From Chitinophagaceae bacterium (GTDB lineage Bacteria > Bacteroidota > Bacteroidia > Chitinophagales > Chitinophagaceae), in NCBI GenBank assembly GCA_019745155.1, contig JAIETM010000003.1:62001-126000 (forward strand): a stretch of DNA of 64,000 nt. The letters run 5' to 3'. Of the stretch, positions 18,186-26,595 are shown in pieces (the stretch's first letter is position 1; every line of letters starts with the position of its first letter). The position numbers were made by a program, and so were the translations under genes. The notes under the pieces are model-generated. The model searched no databases, was not told the DNA's origin, and saw nothing but the letters and a program-made list of their open reading frames with translations.

Positions 18186-20198
18186 TTAGGCAGGTTCTAC
18201 CCAAGCGCCGTTGTCTTTCAGCAGCTGGATTAATTCATCCACAGCCACATCGCTATCTACGCTGCGTTTCACCACTTCCTTGCCTTTGTATAAAGTAATC
18301 TTACCAACGCCGCTGCCCACATAACCAAAGTCGGCATCAGCCATTTCACCGGGACCATTCACAATACAACCCATGATGGCGATTTTTACGCCCTTGAGGT
18401 GATTGGTGACCGCACGAATCTTGGCAGTAGTCTCTTGTAAATCAAACAATGTTCTGCCGCATGATGGGCAGGAAATATATTCTGTCTTGGAAATTCTTGT
18501 TCTTGTTGCCTGCAGAATACCAAAAGCCGTTGTATTAATAAATGCTTCTGGTGTTTGGTTCTGTACATAGTTTCTGCCAGATGCATTCAGCTCAGTTGCT
18601 GCCGTATAGGACTCTTTTGTCATACCAAAGCAAACACCATCACCAAAGCCATCCAGCAACAATGCCCCGGCTTCTGTTGCATAATGAATCAGGTGTTCAT
18701 CAGCCGTACGCCAGTTACTATCATTCACAAAAACAACCGGATTGCCAATCTTTCTGGTAGTCAATTCTACCATCATTCTACGGATAGCGGGCATAGCATG
18801 TGCATTCTTGCTGCTCAAGCAAAGTACAACCGTTTCATTTAGTCTGCCGGCATCCTGAATTACATCCAAATCAGTAAAATCATTCACACTGGTTTCATCA
18901 CTAAAACAATCTACCATCACAAAATTGATACGATCACTAATTTGTTCTGCTTCCGCAAAACCCTTTGCATCAAAAATGGGAAAGCAAGATGTTTTATCAG
19001 TTGCTGCTTCCCAATAATTAGGCCATGTAATAATCTTCAGCGTACCGGGCAATGCAAATTCAGGTAATGCTTTGCCGGTAAACACATAATCTGCTGCAGC
19101 ATCACTGATGCTCCACTTATCAGTAGCTGCATCATACTGATAGCCTACAGATTGCAGATCTTGTGGCTCCAGATTGTCAATACGACTCATATCTGCTATT
19201 ACCACCGGTACTTGTGTACCGCCGATATTTTCGATAGCGATACTTTGTCTGCGCTTGTATTGGAAAGGAGAATAATTCAATTGCTCAATGGCAGGAATGG
19301 ACAGATGCTCATGACGGTTAGTATAGCGCTTCACCAGATCGCGGCATACGGGAATTTCAAACTCAGGATCTTCTGTCAACGATACACGAACCGTATCACC
19401 AATACCATCTTCCAATAAAGTACCAATACCTGCAGCACTTTTGATACGGCCATCTTCTCCATCGCCTGCTTCGGTAACACCGAGGTGTAAAGGATAGCAC
19501 TCACCAAATTCCTGATCCATGGTTTGAATCAGCAAACGGTAAGCTTGTACCATCACCTGTGGGTTGGATGCTTTCATGCTCAACACAATATTGTGAAAGC
19601 TTTCTGCGCGAGCAATGCGTAGAAACTCCATCGCACTTTCCACCATACCCATGGGCGTATCGCCATAACGACTCATGATACGATCACTAAGTGATCCATG
19701 GTTGGTACCAATGCGCATGGCAGTACCATGCTCTTTACAAATCTTTACCAGCGGAGTGAAACGCTCCACAATGCGTTCAATCTCTTCCTGATATTCAGCA
19801 TCGGTATAATCAATGGTTTCAAACTTCTTTTTATCAACGTAATTGCCCGGGTTCACACGCACTTTCTCTACAATACGTGCGGCAATCTCAGCAGCATTGG
19901 GCGTGAAATGGATATCAGCCACCAGCGGCGTGCTATAACCACGCTTGCGCAATTCATCTTTGATATTCTGCAGATTCTCCGCTTCTTTCTTGGAAGGTGC
20001 TGTAATACGCACCAGTTCAGCGCCGGCTTCAATACAACGAATGGTTTGCTCCACAGTAGCCATGGTATCCATGGTATCGGTGGTGGTCATGGTTTGCACA
20101 CGAATGGGGTGACCATTACCCAGTAATACATCACCAATCTTCACCTCACGGGTGATCAATCTTTTGTATTGCGTCAGTGAATGACAATAAGCCTGCAT
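18186..20198 (-). CDS. ispG: 4-hydroxy-3-methylbut-2-en-1-yl diphosphate synthase IspG, three-domain form
   Basis: [4Fe-4S] enzyme of the MEP isoprenoid pathway that converts MEcPP to HMBPP. At 670 residues it is the long IspG type (E. coli form ~370), with an insertion of about 250-270 residues between the TIM-barrel (TTDTMDTMATVEQTI, VADIHFTPN, MRIGTNHGSL) and the C-terminal iron-sulfur domain. The cluster ligands are the CPSCGR pair and the cysteine in AIMGCIVNGPGEMADADFG. This three-domain arrangement is also known from plants, Chlamydia and other Bacteroidota. It lies between the beta-lactamase and nadB genes. A hairpin at 20215-20234 in its upstream region lacks a U-tract and is not called a terminator. 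Confidence 0.95.
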   Translation of the reverse strand: MQAYCHSLTQYKRLITREVKIGDVLLGNGHPIRVQTMTTTDTMDTMATVEQTIRCIEAGAELVRITAPSKKEAENLQNIKDELRKRGYSTPLVADIHFTPNAAEIAARIVEKVRVNPGNYVDKKKFETIDYTDAEYQEEIERIVERFTPLVKICKEHGTAMRIGTNHGSLSDRIMSRYGDTPMGMVESAMEFLRIARAESFHNIVLSMKASNPQVMVQAYRLLIQTMDQEFGECYPLHLGVTEAGDGEDGRIKSAAGIGTLLEDGIGDTVRVSLTEDPEFEIPVCRDLVKRYTNRHEHLSIPAIEQLNYSPFQYKRRQSIAIENIGGTQVPVVIADMSRIDNLEPQDLQSVGYQYDAATDKWSISDAAADYVFTGKALPEFALPGTLKIITWPNYWEAATDKTSCFPIFDAKGFAEAEQISDRINFVMVDCFSDETSVNDFTDLDVIQDAGRLNETVVLCLSSKNAHAMPAIRRMMVELTTRKIGNPVVFVNDSNWRTADEHLIHYATEAGALLLDGFGDGVCFGMTKESYTAATELNASGRNYVQNQTPEAFINTTAFGILQATRTRISKTEYISCPSCGRTLFDLQETTAKIRAVTNHLKGVKIAIMGCIVNGPGEMADADFGYVGSGVGKITLYKGKEVVKRSVDSDVAVDELIQLLKDNGAWVEPA

Positions 20199-20248
20199 AA
20201 TCAGATTCTATTATCTACAGCCAAACAGCTGTAGGTGAGGATTGTTTG

Positions 20249-21085
20249 TTAGCGCTTGCCTTCCAGAAAACCCAACTGCTTCAGGATATCCATCAGTATT
20301 TGCTTACGCACTGTTTGCACATCCGTTCCAGCTTTGGCTTCTACCAGCAACACAAAGAAATAAGGGTGCTTGTTCTCTTCTATCCAACCCAGTATCCAGC
20401 CTTTCTGTTGATCTGTTCCGGGATTCGCCCAACCAGTTTTGTAAGCGAGTGTATAATTTGAATTCGCTTCCTGCAGCATCACGTTGCGCACAATTTCCTG
20501 GGTACGCTTTTGGAAAGGCAATTCACCGAAGTACAATCGTTTCACCAAACCTAGTTGTTCATCAGGGCGCACTTTAAGGCTACCATCTAACCAAAACTGA
20601 TCAATCTCTTTACCAATCACATGATTACCATATTTCAGGCTATCCAACCAACGCTGCATGGTATCTCTACCAATACGTCGTGCCACTTCCTGATAATAAG
20701 GCACAGCAGAAGCTTTGAATGCTTCTTCCATGGTGAGGTCTTTGTTCCATGCATGCATGGTATCGCCGGCAGGACCAGTCCTCACCACACCATCCCAGCG
20801 AATCACCATTTTTTCATTTTCAATCACGCCTGTTTCCAGACCAATGAGTGAATTCACGATTTTAAAAGTAGAAGCCGGTGTATAAGCAGAGTCTTTGTAC
20901 TTGGGCAATGCGTAGATAGTGAACTGACCCAAGCTATTATCAAACAAAGCGAATGTGCCTGTTACGTTTTGCTTATCGAAATGTGTTTTCAGGCTTTCGT
21001 CTACTGTCACATTATTGGGACTACAAGTTGAAAACGTCAACGCCAATCCCAATAACCATCCTGCTGTCTGCTTCGTCCAATTCAT
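20249..21085 (-). CDS. Class D (OXA-type) beta-lactamase
   Basis: Serine beta-lactamase of class D, 278 residues, with all active-site motifs: STFK (PASTFKIVNSL, the nucleophile Ser and carbamylatable Lys), SxV (ASAVPYYQEVARRIG), YGN (LKYGNHVIG) and KTG (YKTGWANPG), plus the family's IDQFWLDGSLK. Residues 1-23 are a signal peptide with a cysteine at 21, possibly an imperfect lipobox. Its start is 8 nt after the kbl stop, so it is transcribed with kbl. Composition is like its neighbours and no integron or IS borders are seen, so it appears to be a resident chromosomal gene. Function as a true lactamase versus a penicillin-sensing relative (BlaR-type) cannot be decided, but the catalytic set is complete and there is no membrane sensor region. 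Confidence 0.92.
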   Translation of the reverse strand: MNWTKQTAGWLLGLALTFSTCSPNNVTVDESLKTHFDKQNVTGTFALFDNSLGQFTIYALPKYKDSAYTPASTFKIVNSLIGLETGVIENEKMVIRWDGVVRTGPAGDTMHAWNKDLTMEEAFKASAVPYYQEVARRIGRDTMQRWLDSLKYGNHVIGKEIDQFWLDGSLKVRPDEQLGLVKRLYFGELPFQKRTQEIVRNVMLQEANSNYTLAYKTGWANPGTDQQKGWILGWIEENKHPYFFVLLVEAKAGTDVQTVRKQILMDILKQLGFLEGKR

Positions 21086-21093
21086 ACAATCAA

Positions 21094-22281
21094 TTATTTA
21101 ATAACGCCCAGTTGTTTACCTACTTTGGTGAATGCCGCAATGGCTTTGTCCAGATGCGCCTGCTCATGTGCTGCACTCAGCTGTACACGAATACGTGCTT
21201 GCCCCTTTGGCACCACAGGGAAGAAGAAACCAATTACATACACACCTTCTTCCAGCAAAGCAGCTGCAAATTGCTGTGCAATGACTGCATCATAGAGCAT
21301 GATGGGCACGATAGGATGCTCGCCAGGCTTGATATCAAAGCCTGCTTCCGTCATCTTAGTGCGGAAGTATTTGGTATTGAATTCCAGTTTATCACGTAAT
21401 GCTGTTGTTTCAGTCAGCATATCCAACACTGCAATAGAAGCCCCTACAATGCTGGGTGCTACGGTATTAGAGAAGAGATACGGACGTGAACGCTGGCGCA
21501 GCATTTCAATGATTTCTTTTCTGCCTGATGTGAAACCACCTGATGCACCGCCCAGCGCTTTACCTAATGTACCAGTGATAATATCAATTCTACCCATCAC
21601 ACCGCGGTGCTCGTGAGTACCGCGACCAGTCTTGCCCAAAAATCCAGATGAATGACATTCATCAATCATCACAATGGCATCGTATTTATCGGCGAGATCG
21701 CAGATTTTATCCAATTGTGCGATGGTACCATCCATGCTGAATGAGCCATCTGTAACGATGATACGGCTTCTGCAGCCAGCACTTTCTTTCAGCTTGGCTT
21801 CCAGATCTTCCATATTGTTGTGCTCATAGCGGAAACGCTGTGCTTTACACAAACGCACGCCATCTATAATAGAAGCATGATTCAATGCATCAGAAATGAT
21901 GGCATCTTCTTCATTGAACAATGGCTCAAATACACCGCCATTGGCATCAAAAGCCGCAGCATATAAGATGGTATCTTCTGTACCCAGAAACTGGGCAATC
22001 TTTTGTTCGAGTTCTTTATGAATATCCTGCGTACCACAGATAAAACGCACACTGCTCATACCATAACCATGGGTATCGATGGCTTTGTGGGCAGCTTCAA
22101 TAACCTTGGGGTGAGAGGATAAGCCGAGATAATTGTTGGCACAAAAATTCAGCACCTGCTTACCGTTAACCGTGATTTCTGGTCCCTGCTCACTGGTAAT
22201 GATGCGCTCTCTTTTCAGCAATCCGGCCGCTTCTATTTCCTTCAATTCCGTTGCGATACGTGCTACAAATTGTTCGTTCAT
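21094..22281 (-). CDS. kbl: Glycine C-acetyltransferase (2-amino-3-ketobutyrate CoA ligase)
   Basis: PLP-dependent alpha-oxoamine synthase of 395 residues that condenses glycine and acetyl-CoA, or in reverse cleaves 2-amino-3-ketobutyrate in threonine degradation. It is very similar in layout to E. coli Kbl: LNFCANNYLGLSSHP, MSSVRFICGTQDIHKELE, DALNHASIIDGVRLCKAQR, and the PLP lysine in TGTLGKALGGASGG; the C-terminus GFFFPVVPKGQARIRVQLSA is also Kbl-typical rather than BioF or serine palmitoyltransferase-like. The ATG at 22281 gives the family length; the frame extends 7 codons further. A perfect TAnnTTTG box lies 18 nt upstream. No tdh gene is adjacent. Confidence 0.93.
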   Translation of the reverse strand: MNEQFVARIATELKEIEAAGLLKRERIITSEQGPEITVNGKQVLNFCANNYLGLSSHPKVIEAAHKAIDTHGYGMSSVRFICGTQDIHKELEQKIAQFLGTEDTILYAAAFDANGGVFEPLFNEEDAIISDALNHASIIDGVRLCKAQRFRYEHNNMEDLEAKLKESAGCRSRIIVTDGSFSMDGTIAQLDKICDLADKYDAIVMIDECHSSGFLGKTGRGTHEHRGVMGRIDIITGTLGKALGGASGGFTSGRKEIIEMLRQRSRPYLFSNTVAPSIVGASIAVLDMLTETTALRDKLEFNTKYFRTKMTEAGFDIKPGEHPIVPIMLYDAVIAQQFAAALLEEGVYVIGFFFPVVPKGQARIRVQLSAAHEQAHLDKAIAAFTKVGKQLGVIK

Positions 22282-22299
22282 ATTGCAAACTTTAGGCTG

Positions 22300-22307
22300 C
22301 AAAGGTA
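22300..22307 (-). promoter_or_regulatory. Bacteroidota -7 box for the kbl-bla unit
   Basis: TACCTTTG on the minus strand, 18 nt upstream of the kbl ATG, matches TAnnTTTG exactly. A TTC rather than TTTG lies about 17 nt further upstream. Confidence 0.5.
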
Positions 22308-22370
22308 AGGAGCAGGACGGGAAGCCCCGAACGGAATCAGGAACAATGCAATTAATTGATTGTTAAGTGA

Positions 22371-23057
22371 TTAGCTGATAACAAACCGGTACCCAACACC
22401 CTTGATGGTGAGTATCTCTACGGCGGTGTCTTCTTTGAGGTAGCCGCGCAGTTTGGTGATATAAACATCCAGGTTGCGGCTATTGAAGAAGGAATCATTG
22501 CCCCAGATATGGTTGAGGAGTTCTCGGCGGTCGATGACATCATTGCGATGCAGCCAGAGATACTTGAGCAGTTCTGCTTCACGATAAGACAGTTTTTTCT
22601 CCTGGCTGCCGATGGCGAGCACTTGTCGGTTAAGGTAAAACTGATAGCGACCAATAGCCAAGCTATCACCGCTAATGTTGATTTGAGTTGCCTGCTTTAC
22701 ACGAAGTGCATTTTCAATACGAACGATCAGTTCTTCCATGCTGAAAGGCTTGCGGATATAATCGTTACCACCCAGCTTGAAACCACGCACCACATCTTCT
22801 GTTTGTGTTTTAGCAGTTAAGAAGATGATGGGCATATCCTCATTCAGCTTGCGGATATCTTCTGCTAGCTCAAATCCATTGCGATTGGGCAGCATCACAT
22901 CCAGTATACAGATATCGGGTTGGGCGTCTTCAAATAGACGCACCACATTGGCACCATCGGTTTCCATCACCACCTCAAAGCCACGGCTCTCCAAGGTTTC
23001 TTTCACGATTTTGCCGAGAAAGACTTCATCCTCTACATATAGTACTTTGATGCTCAT
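22371..23057 (-). CDS. OmpR-family response regulator
   Basis: Two-component response regulator of 228 residues. The receiver domain (residues ~1-120) has the acidic pocket VLYVEDEVFLG, phospho-acceptor Asp in CILDVMLPNRNG, the Thr in IFLTAKTQ and the Lys in YIRKPFSMEEL. The C-terminal OmpR-type winged helix (~130-228) contains LSYREAELLKYLW, RRELLNHIWG, LDVYITKLRGYL and IKGVGYRF, which fits DNA binding as a direct-repeat dimer. Its start overlaps the histidine kinase stop by 4 nt, so it is translationally coupled to it. Targets are not known, though the divergent GLPGLI gene is an obvious candidate. Confidence 0.95.
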   Translation of the reverse strand: MSIKVLYVEDEVFLGKIVKETLESRGFEVVMETDGANVVRLFEDAQPDICILDVMLPNRNGFELAEDIRKLNEDMPIIFLTAKTQTEDVVRGFKLGGNDYIRKPFSMEELIVRIENALRVKQATQINISGDSLAIGRYQFYLNRQVLAIGSQEKKLSYREAELLKYLWLHRNDVIDRRELLNHIWGNDSFFNSRNLDVYITKLRGYLKEDTAVEILTIKGVGYRFVIS

Positions 23058-24808
23058 GCAATCGGTAATTGAACGGTGAATACACTACCCTTGGGCTGAT
23101 TATCGGTAACAGTAATTTGTCCGCCATGCTGTTGCACAATATGGGCTACATAACTCAATCCCAAACCATAGCCCTTGGCATTATGCCTGTCATTGCTCGG
23201 CACACGGAAGAATTTCTCAAACACTTTTTGCTGATACGCTTTTGGAATACCAATACCCTGATCAGCTATTTGTAAGTAGATCTGTGGTGATTTGCTAATG
23301 AGCTTAATCCTAATTATTGGTTTTCCTTCGCTATACTTCAGCGCATTATCCAGCAGGTTATACACCACACTAATCATGTGCATCCGATCTGCCTGAATGG
23401 TGAAGTACTGACCTTCTGTTTCCACCTGCACGGCAGCATGCACTTTATCAAACTGCAAGCGCATGGTTTGCACCACTTCCTGAATCAGTTGCTGCAGATC
23501 AAGCATTTCCAGCTGCATGTGCACTGCATCTTTTTCAAACATTGATAGCTTGAGTACCTTATCTACCAAGAGTCCCAACCTTTGTAATTCAGCACCGGAA
23601 ATATCCAGATACTCTTTTGTTTTCTCGGGATTTTGAATCGCATTGAAATTGCGCAATGCCTCAATCGCCACATTTACCGTTGCAATAGGCGTTTTAAGCT
23701 CATGGGTGATATTACTGATGAATTCATTCTTGATATCAGCCAAACGTTGCTGCCTTCGTAAGTTCTGATACATGAATACGAATGCAGTGATCAATAAGAC
23801 AATTAATGCCAGCGAACCAATAACCTGCCAACGCATTTGCTGCAAGAGATAGCTGCCCGTATCACTGAACACAGCTTGATACGAATAAGGTACTGTAAAG
23901 CCGGTGATCATGGCTGCAGTAATAAATCCGCTGAGTGTATCCCTTGGCTCGGTCATTAGGGGCAAACTGTCCCTTTGCCACTTCTTAAACACAATGGTAT
24001 AGGGCAGTTTTGGGTGCTTCTCGGCCAATACTTTTCTAAAAGCACTATCCACCTGTGCCGGAGGAATAGAATCATTCAGTGTTTTATTATTCTTGAAGAG
24101 TGTAACAACCGGTTGATTAAATGGAGCCGTCTGAATACTTGCAGTTGGTGGTGTAACAATATGCAAAATGGTATCAGACTGTTTCTTCGATCCACTGTCT
24201 GTATGCTTCATCAAAAAAGACATGCGCATATTGCTCATAGCTTTTTTCAATAAACTATCTACCTGTCCAGAATTCGAACTTACTTGAAGCGTTGAACCTC
24301 CATTAAGGATGATTCGTTTGATACCACCACTTGTGTCAACGCTTACTTTAGTGCTGGTATCTCTTTGCTGGGCTTGACGGATGAATACTTCCATTAACTC
24401 AGGCGGAGGAACAGCTTTATCGCCTGCTTTAAATATATTGATGGCCTGTATTTGATCAGGAGAGATTTTATTCAATCTTTTAGCCAGTGCTGAAGCTACT
24501 TTACCGCTATCACGCTCCTCACTTACCCGCATTTCATACTTGAAATTCTTAGCAAAGGATTTTCTTGGCTTTACAGTAGAAATGATTTGTGCTACTTTAT
24601 TGGTGTCAGTTGCAGTAAAAAGCAGGGTGTCTTGTAAAAAGCGATTACGCTGTAACTGAAAAAAACTGGTTCGGAAACTGGCATCGATACCCCGCTTCAG
24701 ATTGGTGTACTCATCTGCATAGAGTTTACGCAGCCAGTATACCTGACCGAGCGCCACCAACAGAATTGTTAACAGCATGAGCAGTAATGAAATCCGTATT
24801 CGCTTCAC
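23054..24808 (-). CDS. Sensor histidine kinase
   Basis: Membrane histidine kinase. The frame begins at 24910, but the first ~34 residues lack ATG-supported signal character; a GTG at 24808 opens VKRIRISLLLMLLTILLVALGQVYWL, a clean first membrane helix, and is preferred. A large periplasmic sensor region follows (~residues 30-320 from that start, with a Thr/Gln/Ser-rich middle), then a second helix (VIGSLALIVLLITAFVFMY), the phospho-acceptor in FISNITHELKTPIATV, and an ATPase domain with NLLDNALKYSEG, DQGIGIP and KGYGLGLSYV. The sensor has no domain I recognise. It shares an ATGA overlap with the response regulator. Confidence 0.92.
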   Translation of the reverse strand: MKRIRISLLLMLLTILLVALGQVYWLRKLYADEYTNLKRGIDASFRTSFFQLQRNRFLQDTLLFTATDTNKVAQIISTVKPRKSFAKNFKYEMRVSEERDSGKVASALAKRLNKISPDQIQAINIFKAGDKAVPPPELMEVFIRQAQQRDTSTKVSVDTSGGIKRIILNGGSTLQVSSNSGQVDSLLKKAMSNMRMSFLMKHTDSGSKKQSDTILHIVTPPTASIQTAPFNQPVVTLFKNNKTLNDSIPPAQVDSAFRKVLAEKHPKLPYTIVFKKWQRDSLPLMTEPRDTLSGFITAAMITGFTVPYSYQAVFSDTGSYLLQQMRWQVIGSLALIVLLITAFVFMYQNLRRQQRLADIKNEFISNITHELKTPIATVNVAIEALRNFNAIQNPEKTKEYLDISGAELQRLGLLVDKVLKLSMFEKDAVHMQLEMLDLQQLIQEVVQTMRLQFDKVHAAVQVETEGQYFTIQADRMHMISVVYNLLDNALKYSEGKPIIRIKLISKSPQIYLQIADQGIGIPKAYQQKVFEKFFRVPSNDRHNAKGYGLGLSYVAHIVQQHGGQITVTDNQPKGSVFTVQLPIA

Positions 24809-24896
24809 AAAACAAATGTACAACCCTCTGGCAGCCAGCAATTCACCCTTAACCTTAATTAACCTCATTCCAACCCCCCTTAACCAAAGCCACGGG

Positions 24897-24904
24897 TAGA
24901 TTTG
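24897..24904 (+). promoter_or_regulatory. Bacteroidota -7 box upstream of the GLPGLI gene
   Basis: TAGATTTG matches TAnnTTTG exactly and lies 18 nt before the ATG at 24923. No TTTG is seen at the -33 distance, which would suit an activator-dependent promoter such as one driven by the adjacent response regulator. Confidence 0.45.
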
Positions 24905-24922
24905 CTGCATAAAAAAATTTGT

Positions 24923-25717
24923 ATGAAAAGTGTATGGTTAATCGCTGGCGTATTGTTAAGCACCAGTTTATTTGCCCAACAAAAAGAGGGTACTATTATT
25001 TATGAGAGAAAACAGAATATGCATCGAAACGCAAGTGAGGAAATGAAGGCATTTATGCCTGAGTTCAGGACTACTAAGCAGATGCTGATTTTCAATGAAG
25101 TGAGTTCGATCTATAAAACTGTTCCGGAAGACGAAGCACCACAACCTTCAACTGGAGGTGGCGGTTTTGTTATGCGGATTGGTGGAGGAGGTAACGATGA
25201 AACCTATTTTCATTTTATCGAAGGGAAAAAACTTTCTTCCAGAGAAATACTAGGCGAGCAGTTCTTAATCACAGATTCTGTAAGAAAAGAGAAATGGAAA
25301 CTTTCTGAAGAAACCAAAACCATTGCTGGTCATCTATGTAGAAAAGCAAGTTTACGTACCAAGATAGCTAACCCTACCATGCGTATGTCGATTGGCGGTG
25401 GTGCTCCCGCAGGAAATCAGCAAACACAAGCTCCTCAAGAAAAAGAAGTAGATGTGGTTGCTTGGTTCGCAGATGATATCCTTTCGCCTGCTGGTCCTGA
25501 AAATTATAATGGATTGCCGGGTGTGATTCTAGAATTAGATATTGACAATGGTGGAACAGTTTTCAGCGCTTTAGAAGTGCAAACTAAAGCAGATGCTAAA
25601 ATGCTGAAAGAGCCTAAGAAAGGAAAGAAAGTAACACCTGATGGGTTTAGAAAAGCTTTAAACGACATTATGCAAAACATGGGGCCGGGCGGTATGCGCT
25701 TTGGCGGAGGTCGATAA
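24923..25717 (+). CDS. GLPGLI family protein
   Basis: Secreted Bacteroidota protein of the GLPGLI family (264 residues). The ATG at 24923 starts a signal peptide (MKSVWLIAGVLLSTSLFAQ); the frame extends 7 codons upstream. Family landmarks are GTIIYERKQNMH near the N-terminus, AWFADDILSPAGPENYNGLPGVI (the GLPG motif is GLPGVILELD, ~residues 206-215), and a C-terminal region with VKAKADAK-like helices. Function is unknown; members are usually encoded beside outer membrane TonB-receptor-like barrels. Two Gly-rich patches (GGGGFVMRIGGGGNDE at ~76-91 and the C-terminal MGPGGMRFGGGR) are unusual; a similar patch exists in the receptor at 26596-29403. It is divergent from the two-component system. 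Confidence 0.88.
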   Translation: MKSVWLIAGVLLSTSLFAQQKEGTIIYERKQNMHRNASEEMKAFMPEFRTTKQMLIFNEVSSIYKTVPEDEAPQPSTGGGGFVMRIGGGGNDETYFHFIEGKKLSSREILGEQFLITDSVRKEKWKLSEETKTIAGHLCRKASLRTKIANPTMRMSIGGGAPAGNQQTQAPQEKEVDVVAWFADDILSPAGPENYNGLPGVILELDIDNGGTVFSALEVQTKADAKMLKEPKKGKKVTPDGFRKALNDIMQNMGPGGMRFGGGR

Positions 25718-25730
25718 TTTTATCTAAATA

Positions 25731-25756
25731 AAAAGGCACTCAAATGAGTGCCTTTT
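25731..25756. terminator. Bidirectional terminator
   Basis: AAAAGGCACTCA (25731-25742) and TGAGTGCCTTTT (25745-25756) form a 12-bp perfect stem with A- and T-tracts on the two sides. It separates the convergent GLPGLI and FKBP genes. Confidence 0.92.
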
Positions 25757-25759
25757 TTA

Positions 25760-26473
25760 TTACTTCTCTATACCGAGTAACTCTACTTCAAAAATCAGGG
25801 TAGCACCCGGACCAATCTTTTCTCCTGCTGCTCTATCACCGTAAGCCAGTTCTGATGGCAAATAAATCTTCCATTTGCTGCCCACTGTCATTTGCTGTAA
25901 TGCCAATTGCCAACCACGAATCACATTACCTAAGGGGAAGCTGATAGGTTCACCTCTATCCACGGAACTATCGAATACAGTACCATCAATCAGTGTACCA
26001 TGATAATGGCAACGAATGGTTGATTCCAAGCTTGGCTTGGTGGTATCAGTTCCTTTTTTAATCACTTCATACTGCCAACCTTCCGGCATGGTAATGACAC
26101 CCTGACGCTTGGCATTATTCGCTAAGAACGCAGCACCGGCTGCTTTATTGGCCTTGACCTTAACTGCATTGTCTTTATTCATGTAGGTCTCCATGATATC
26201 ATTCACAGACTCGGGCGCACACAGTGTAGGCTTCTTTTGCAAAACATCTGCAATTGCACGCTGTACCAATGATATATTCAGTGTAGAAAGTTTGGGCTGC
26301 TGTTGCAGGCTTTGTCCGATAGACAAACCCAATGCATACGCTGCACTATCATTTAAATTCTTCAAAACTGGGGCGGCAGGTTTTGCAACGGGCTTAGGTT
26401 TCACTACAGGCTTTTGTTGTGCAGCTACTTGTGCTACTGCAAACAAGCTAAGTGCCATCATAATTTGCTTCAT
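25760..26473 (-). CDS. FKBP-type peptidyl-prolyl cis-trans isomerase, FkpA/Mip-like
   Basis: Periplasmic prolyl isomerase of 237 residues. It starts with a signal peptide (residues 1-18, AVAQVAAQ), a Pro/Lys/Val-rich linker, an N-terminal helical dimerisation domain (AYALGLSIGQSLQQQP ...), and a C-terminal FKBP domain (~130-237) with GTVFDSSVDRGEPISFPLG, VIRGWQLALQQMTVGSKWK, and AYGDRAAGEKIGPGATLIFEVELLG. This is the FkpA/Mip/FklB arrangement of periplasmic chaperone-isomerases. The promoter TTG-N18-TACATTTG at 26492-26520 fits the Bacteroidota consensus. Neighbours on both sides encode envelope proteins, which suits a role in outer membrane protein folding. Confidence 0.92.
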   Translation of the reverse strand: MKQIMMALSLFAVAQVAAQQKPVVKPKPVAKPAAPVLKNLNDSAAYALGLSIGQSLQQQPKLSTLNISLVQRAIADVLQKKPTLCAPESVNDIMETYMNKDNAVKVKANKAAGAAFLANNAKRQGVITMPEGWQYEVIKKGTDTTKPSLESTIRCHYHGTLIDGTVFDSSVDRGEPISFPLGNVIRGWQLALQQMTVGSKWKIYLPSELAYGDRAAGEKIGPGATLIFEVELLGIEK

Positions 26474-26491
26474 ATTCTTGTATTAGGGCTT

Positions 26492-26520
26492 CAAATGTAG
26501 GGCAAGCCAGATGAAATCAA
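26492..26520 (-). promoter_or_regulatory. Bacteroidota promoter of the FKBP gene
   Basis: TTG (complement of 26518-26520), an 18-nt spacer and TACATTTG (26492-26499 on the minus strand) match TTTG/TAnnTTTG. The ATG follows 18 nt later. Confidence 0.65.
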
Positions 26521-26541
26521 GTGCTAAAATCAGTAAATACA

Positions 26542-26573
26542 GGAAAAGAAAATCCCAGCCTGGAAAGGCCGGG
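26542..26573 (-). terminator. Terminator of the barrel receptor gene
   Basis: On the minus strand CCCGGCC (26573-26567) pairs with GGCTGGG (26560-26554) with one G-T wobble, followed by ATTTTCTTTTCC. It lies 22 nt after the stop codon at 26596. Confidence 0.75.
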
Positions 26574-26595
26574 AGTAAACTGTATTAAAGAAAAA

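Noticed and set aside
20215-20234. 7-bp inverted repeat CTACAGC/GCTGTAG upstream of ispG
   Set aside because: No T-run follows on either strand and the loop is ordinary; could be a chance dyad.
21094-22281. Cysteate fatty acyltransferase or serine palmitoyltransferase for sulfonolipid synthesis
   Set aside because: The sequence follows E. coli Kbl closely from start to end, including the GTLGKALGGASGG and C-terminal blocks; no specific features of the lipid enzymes.
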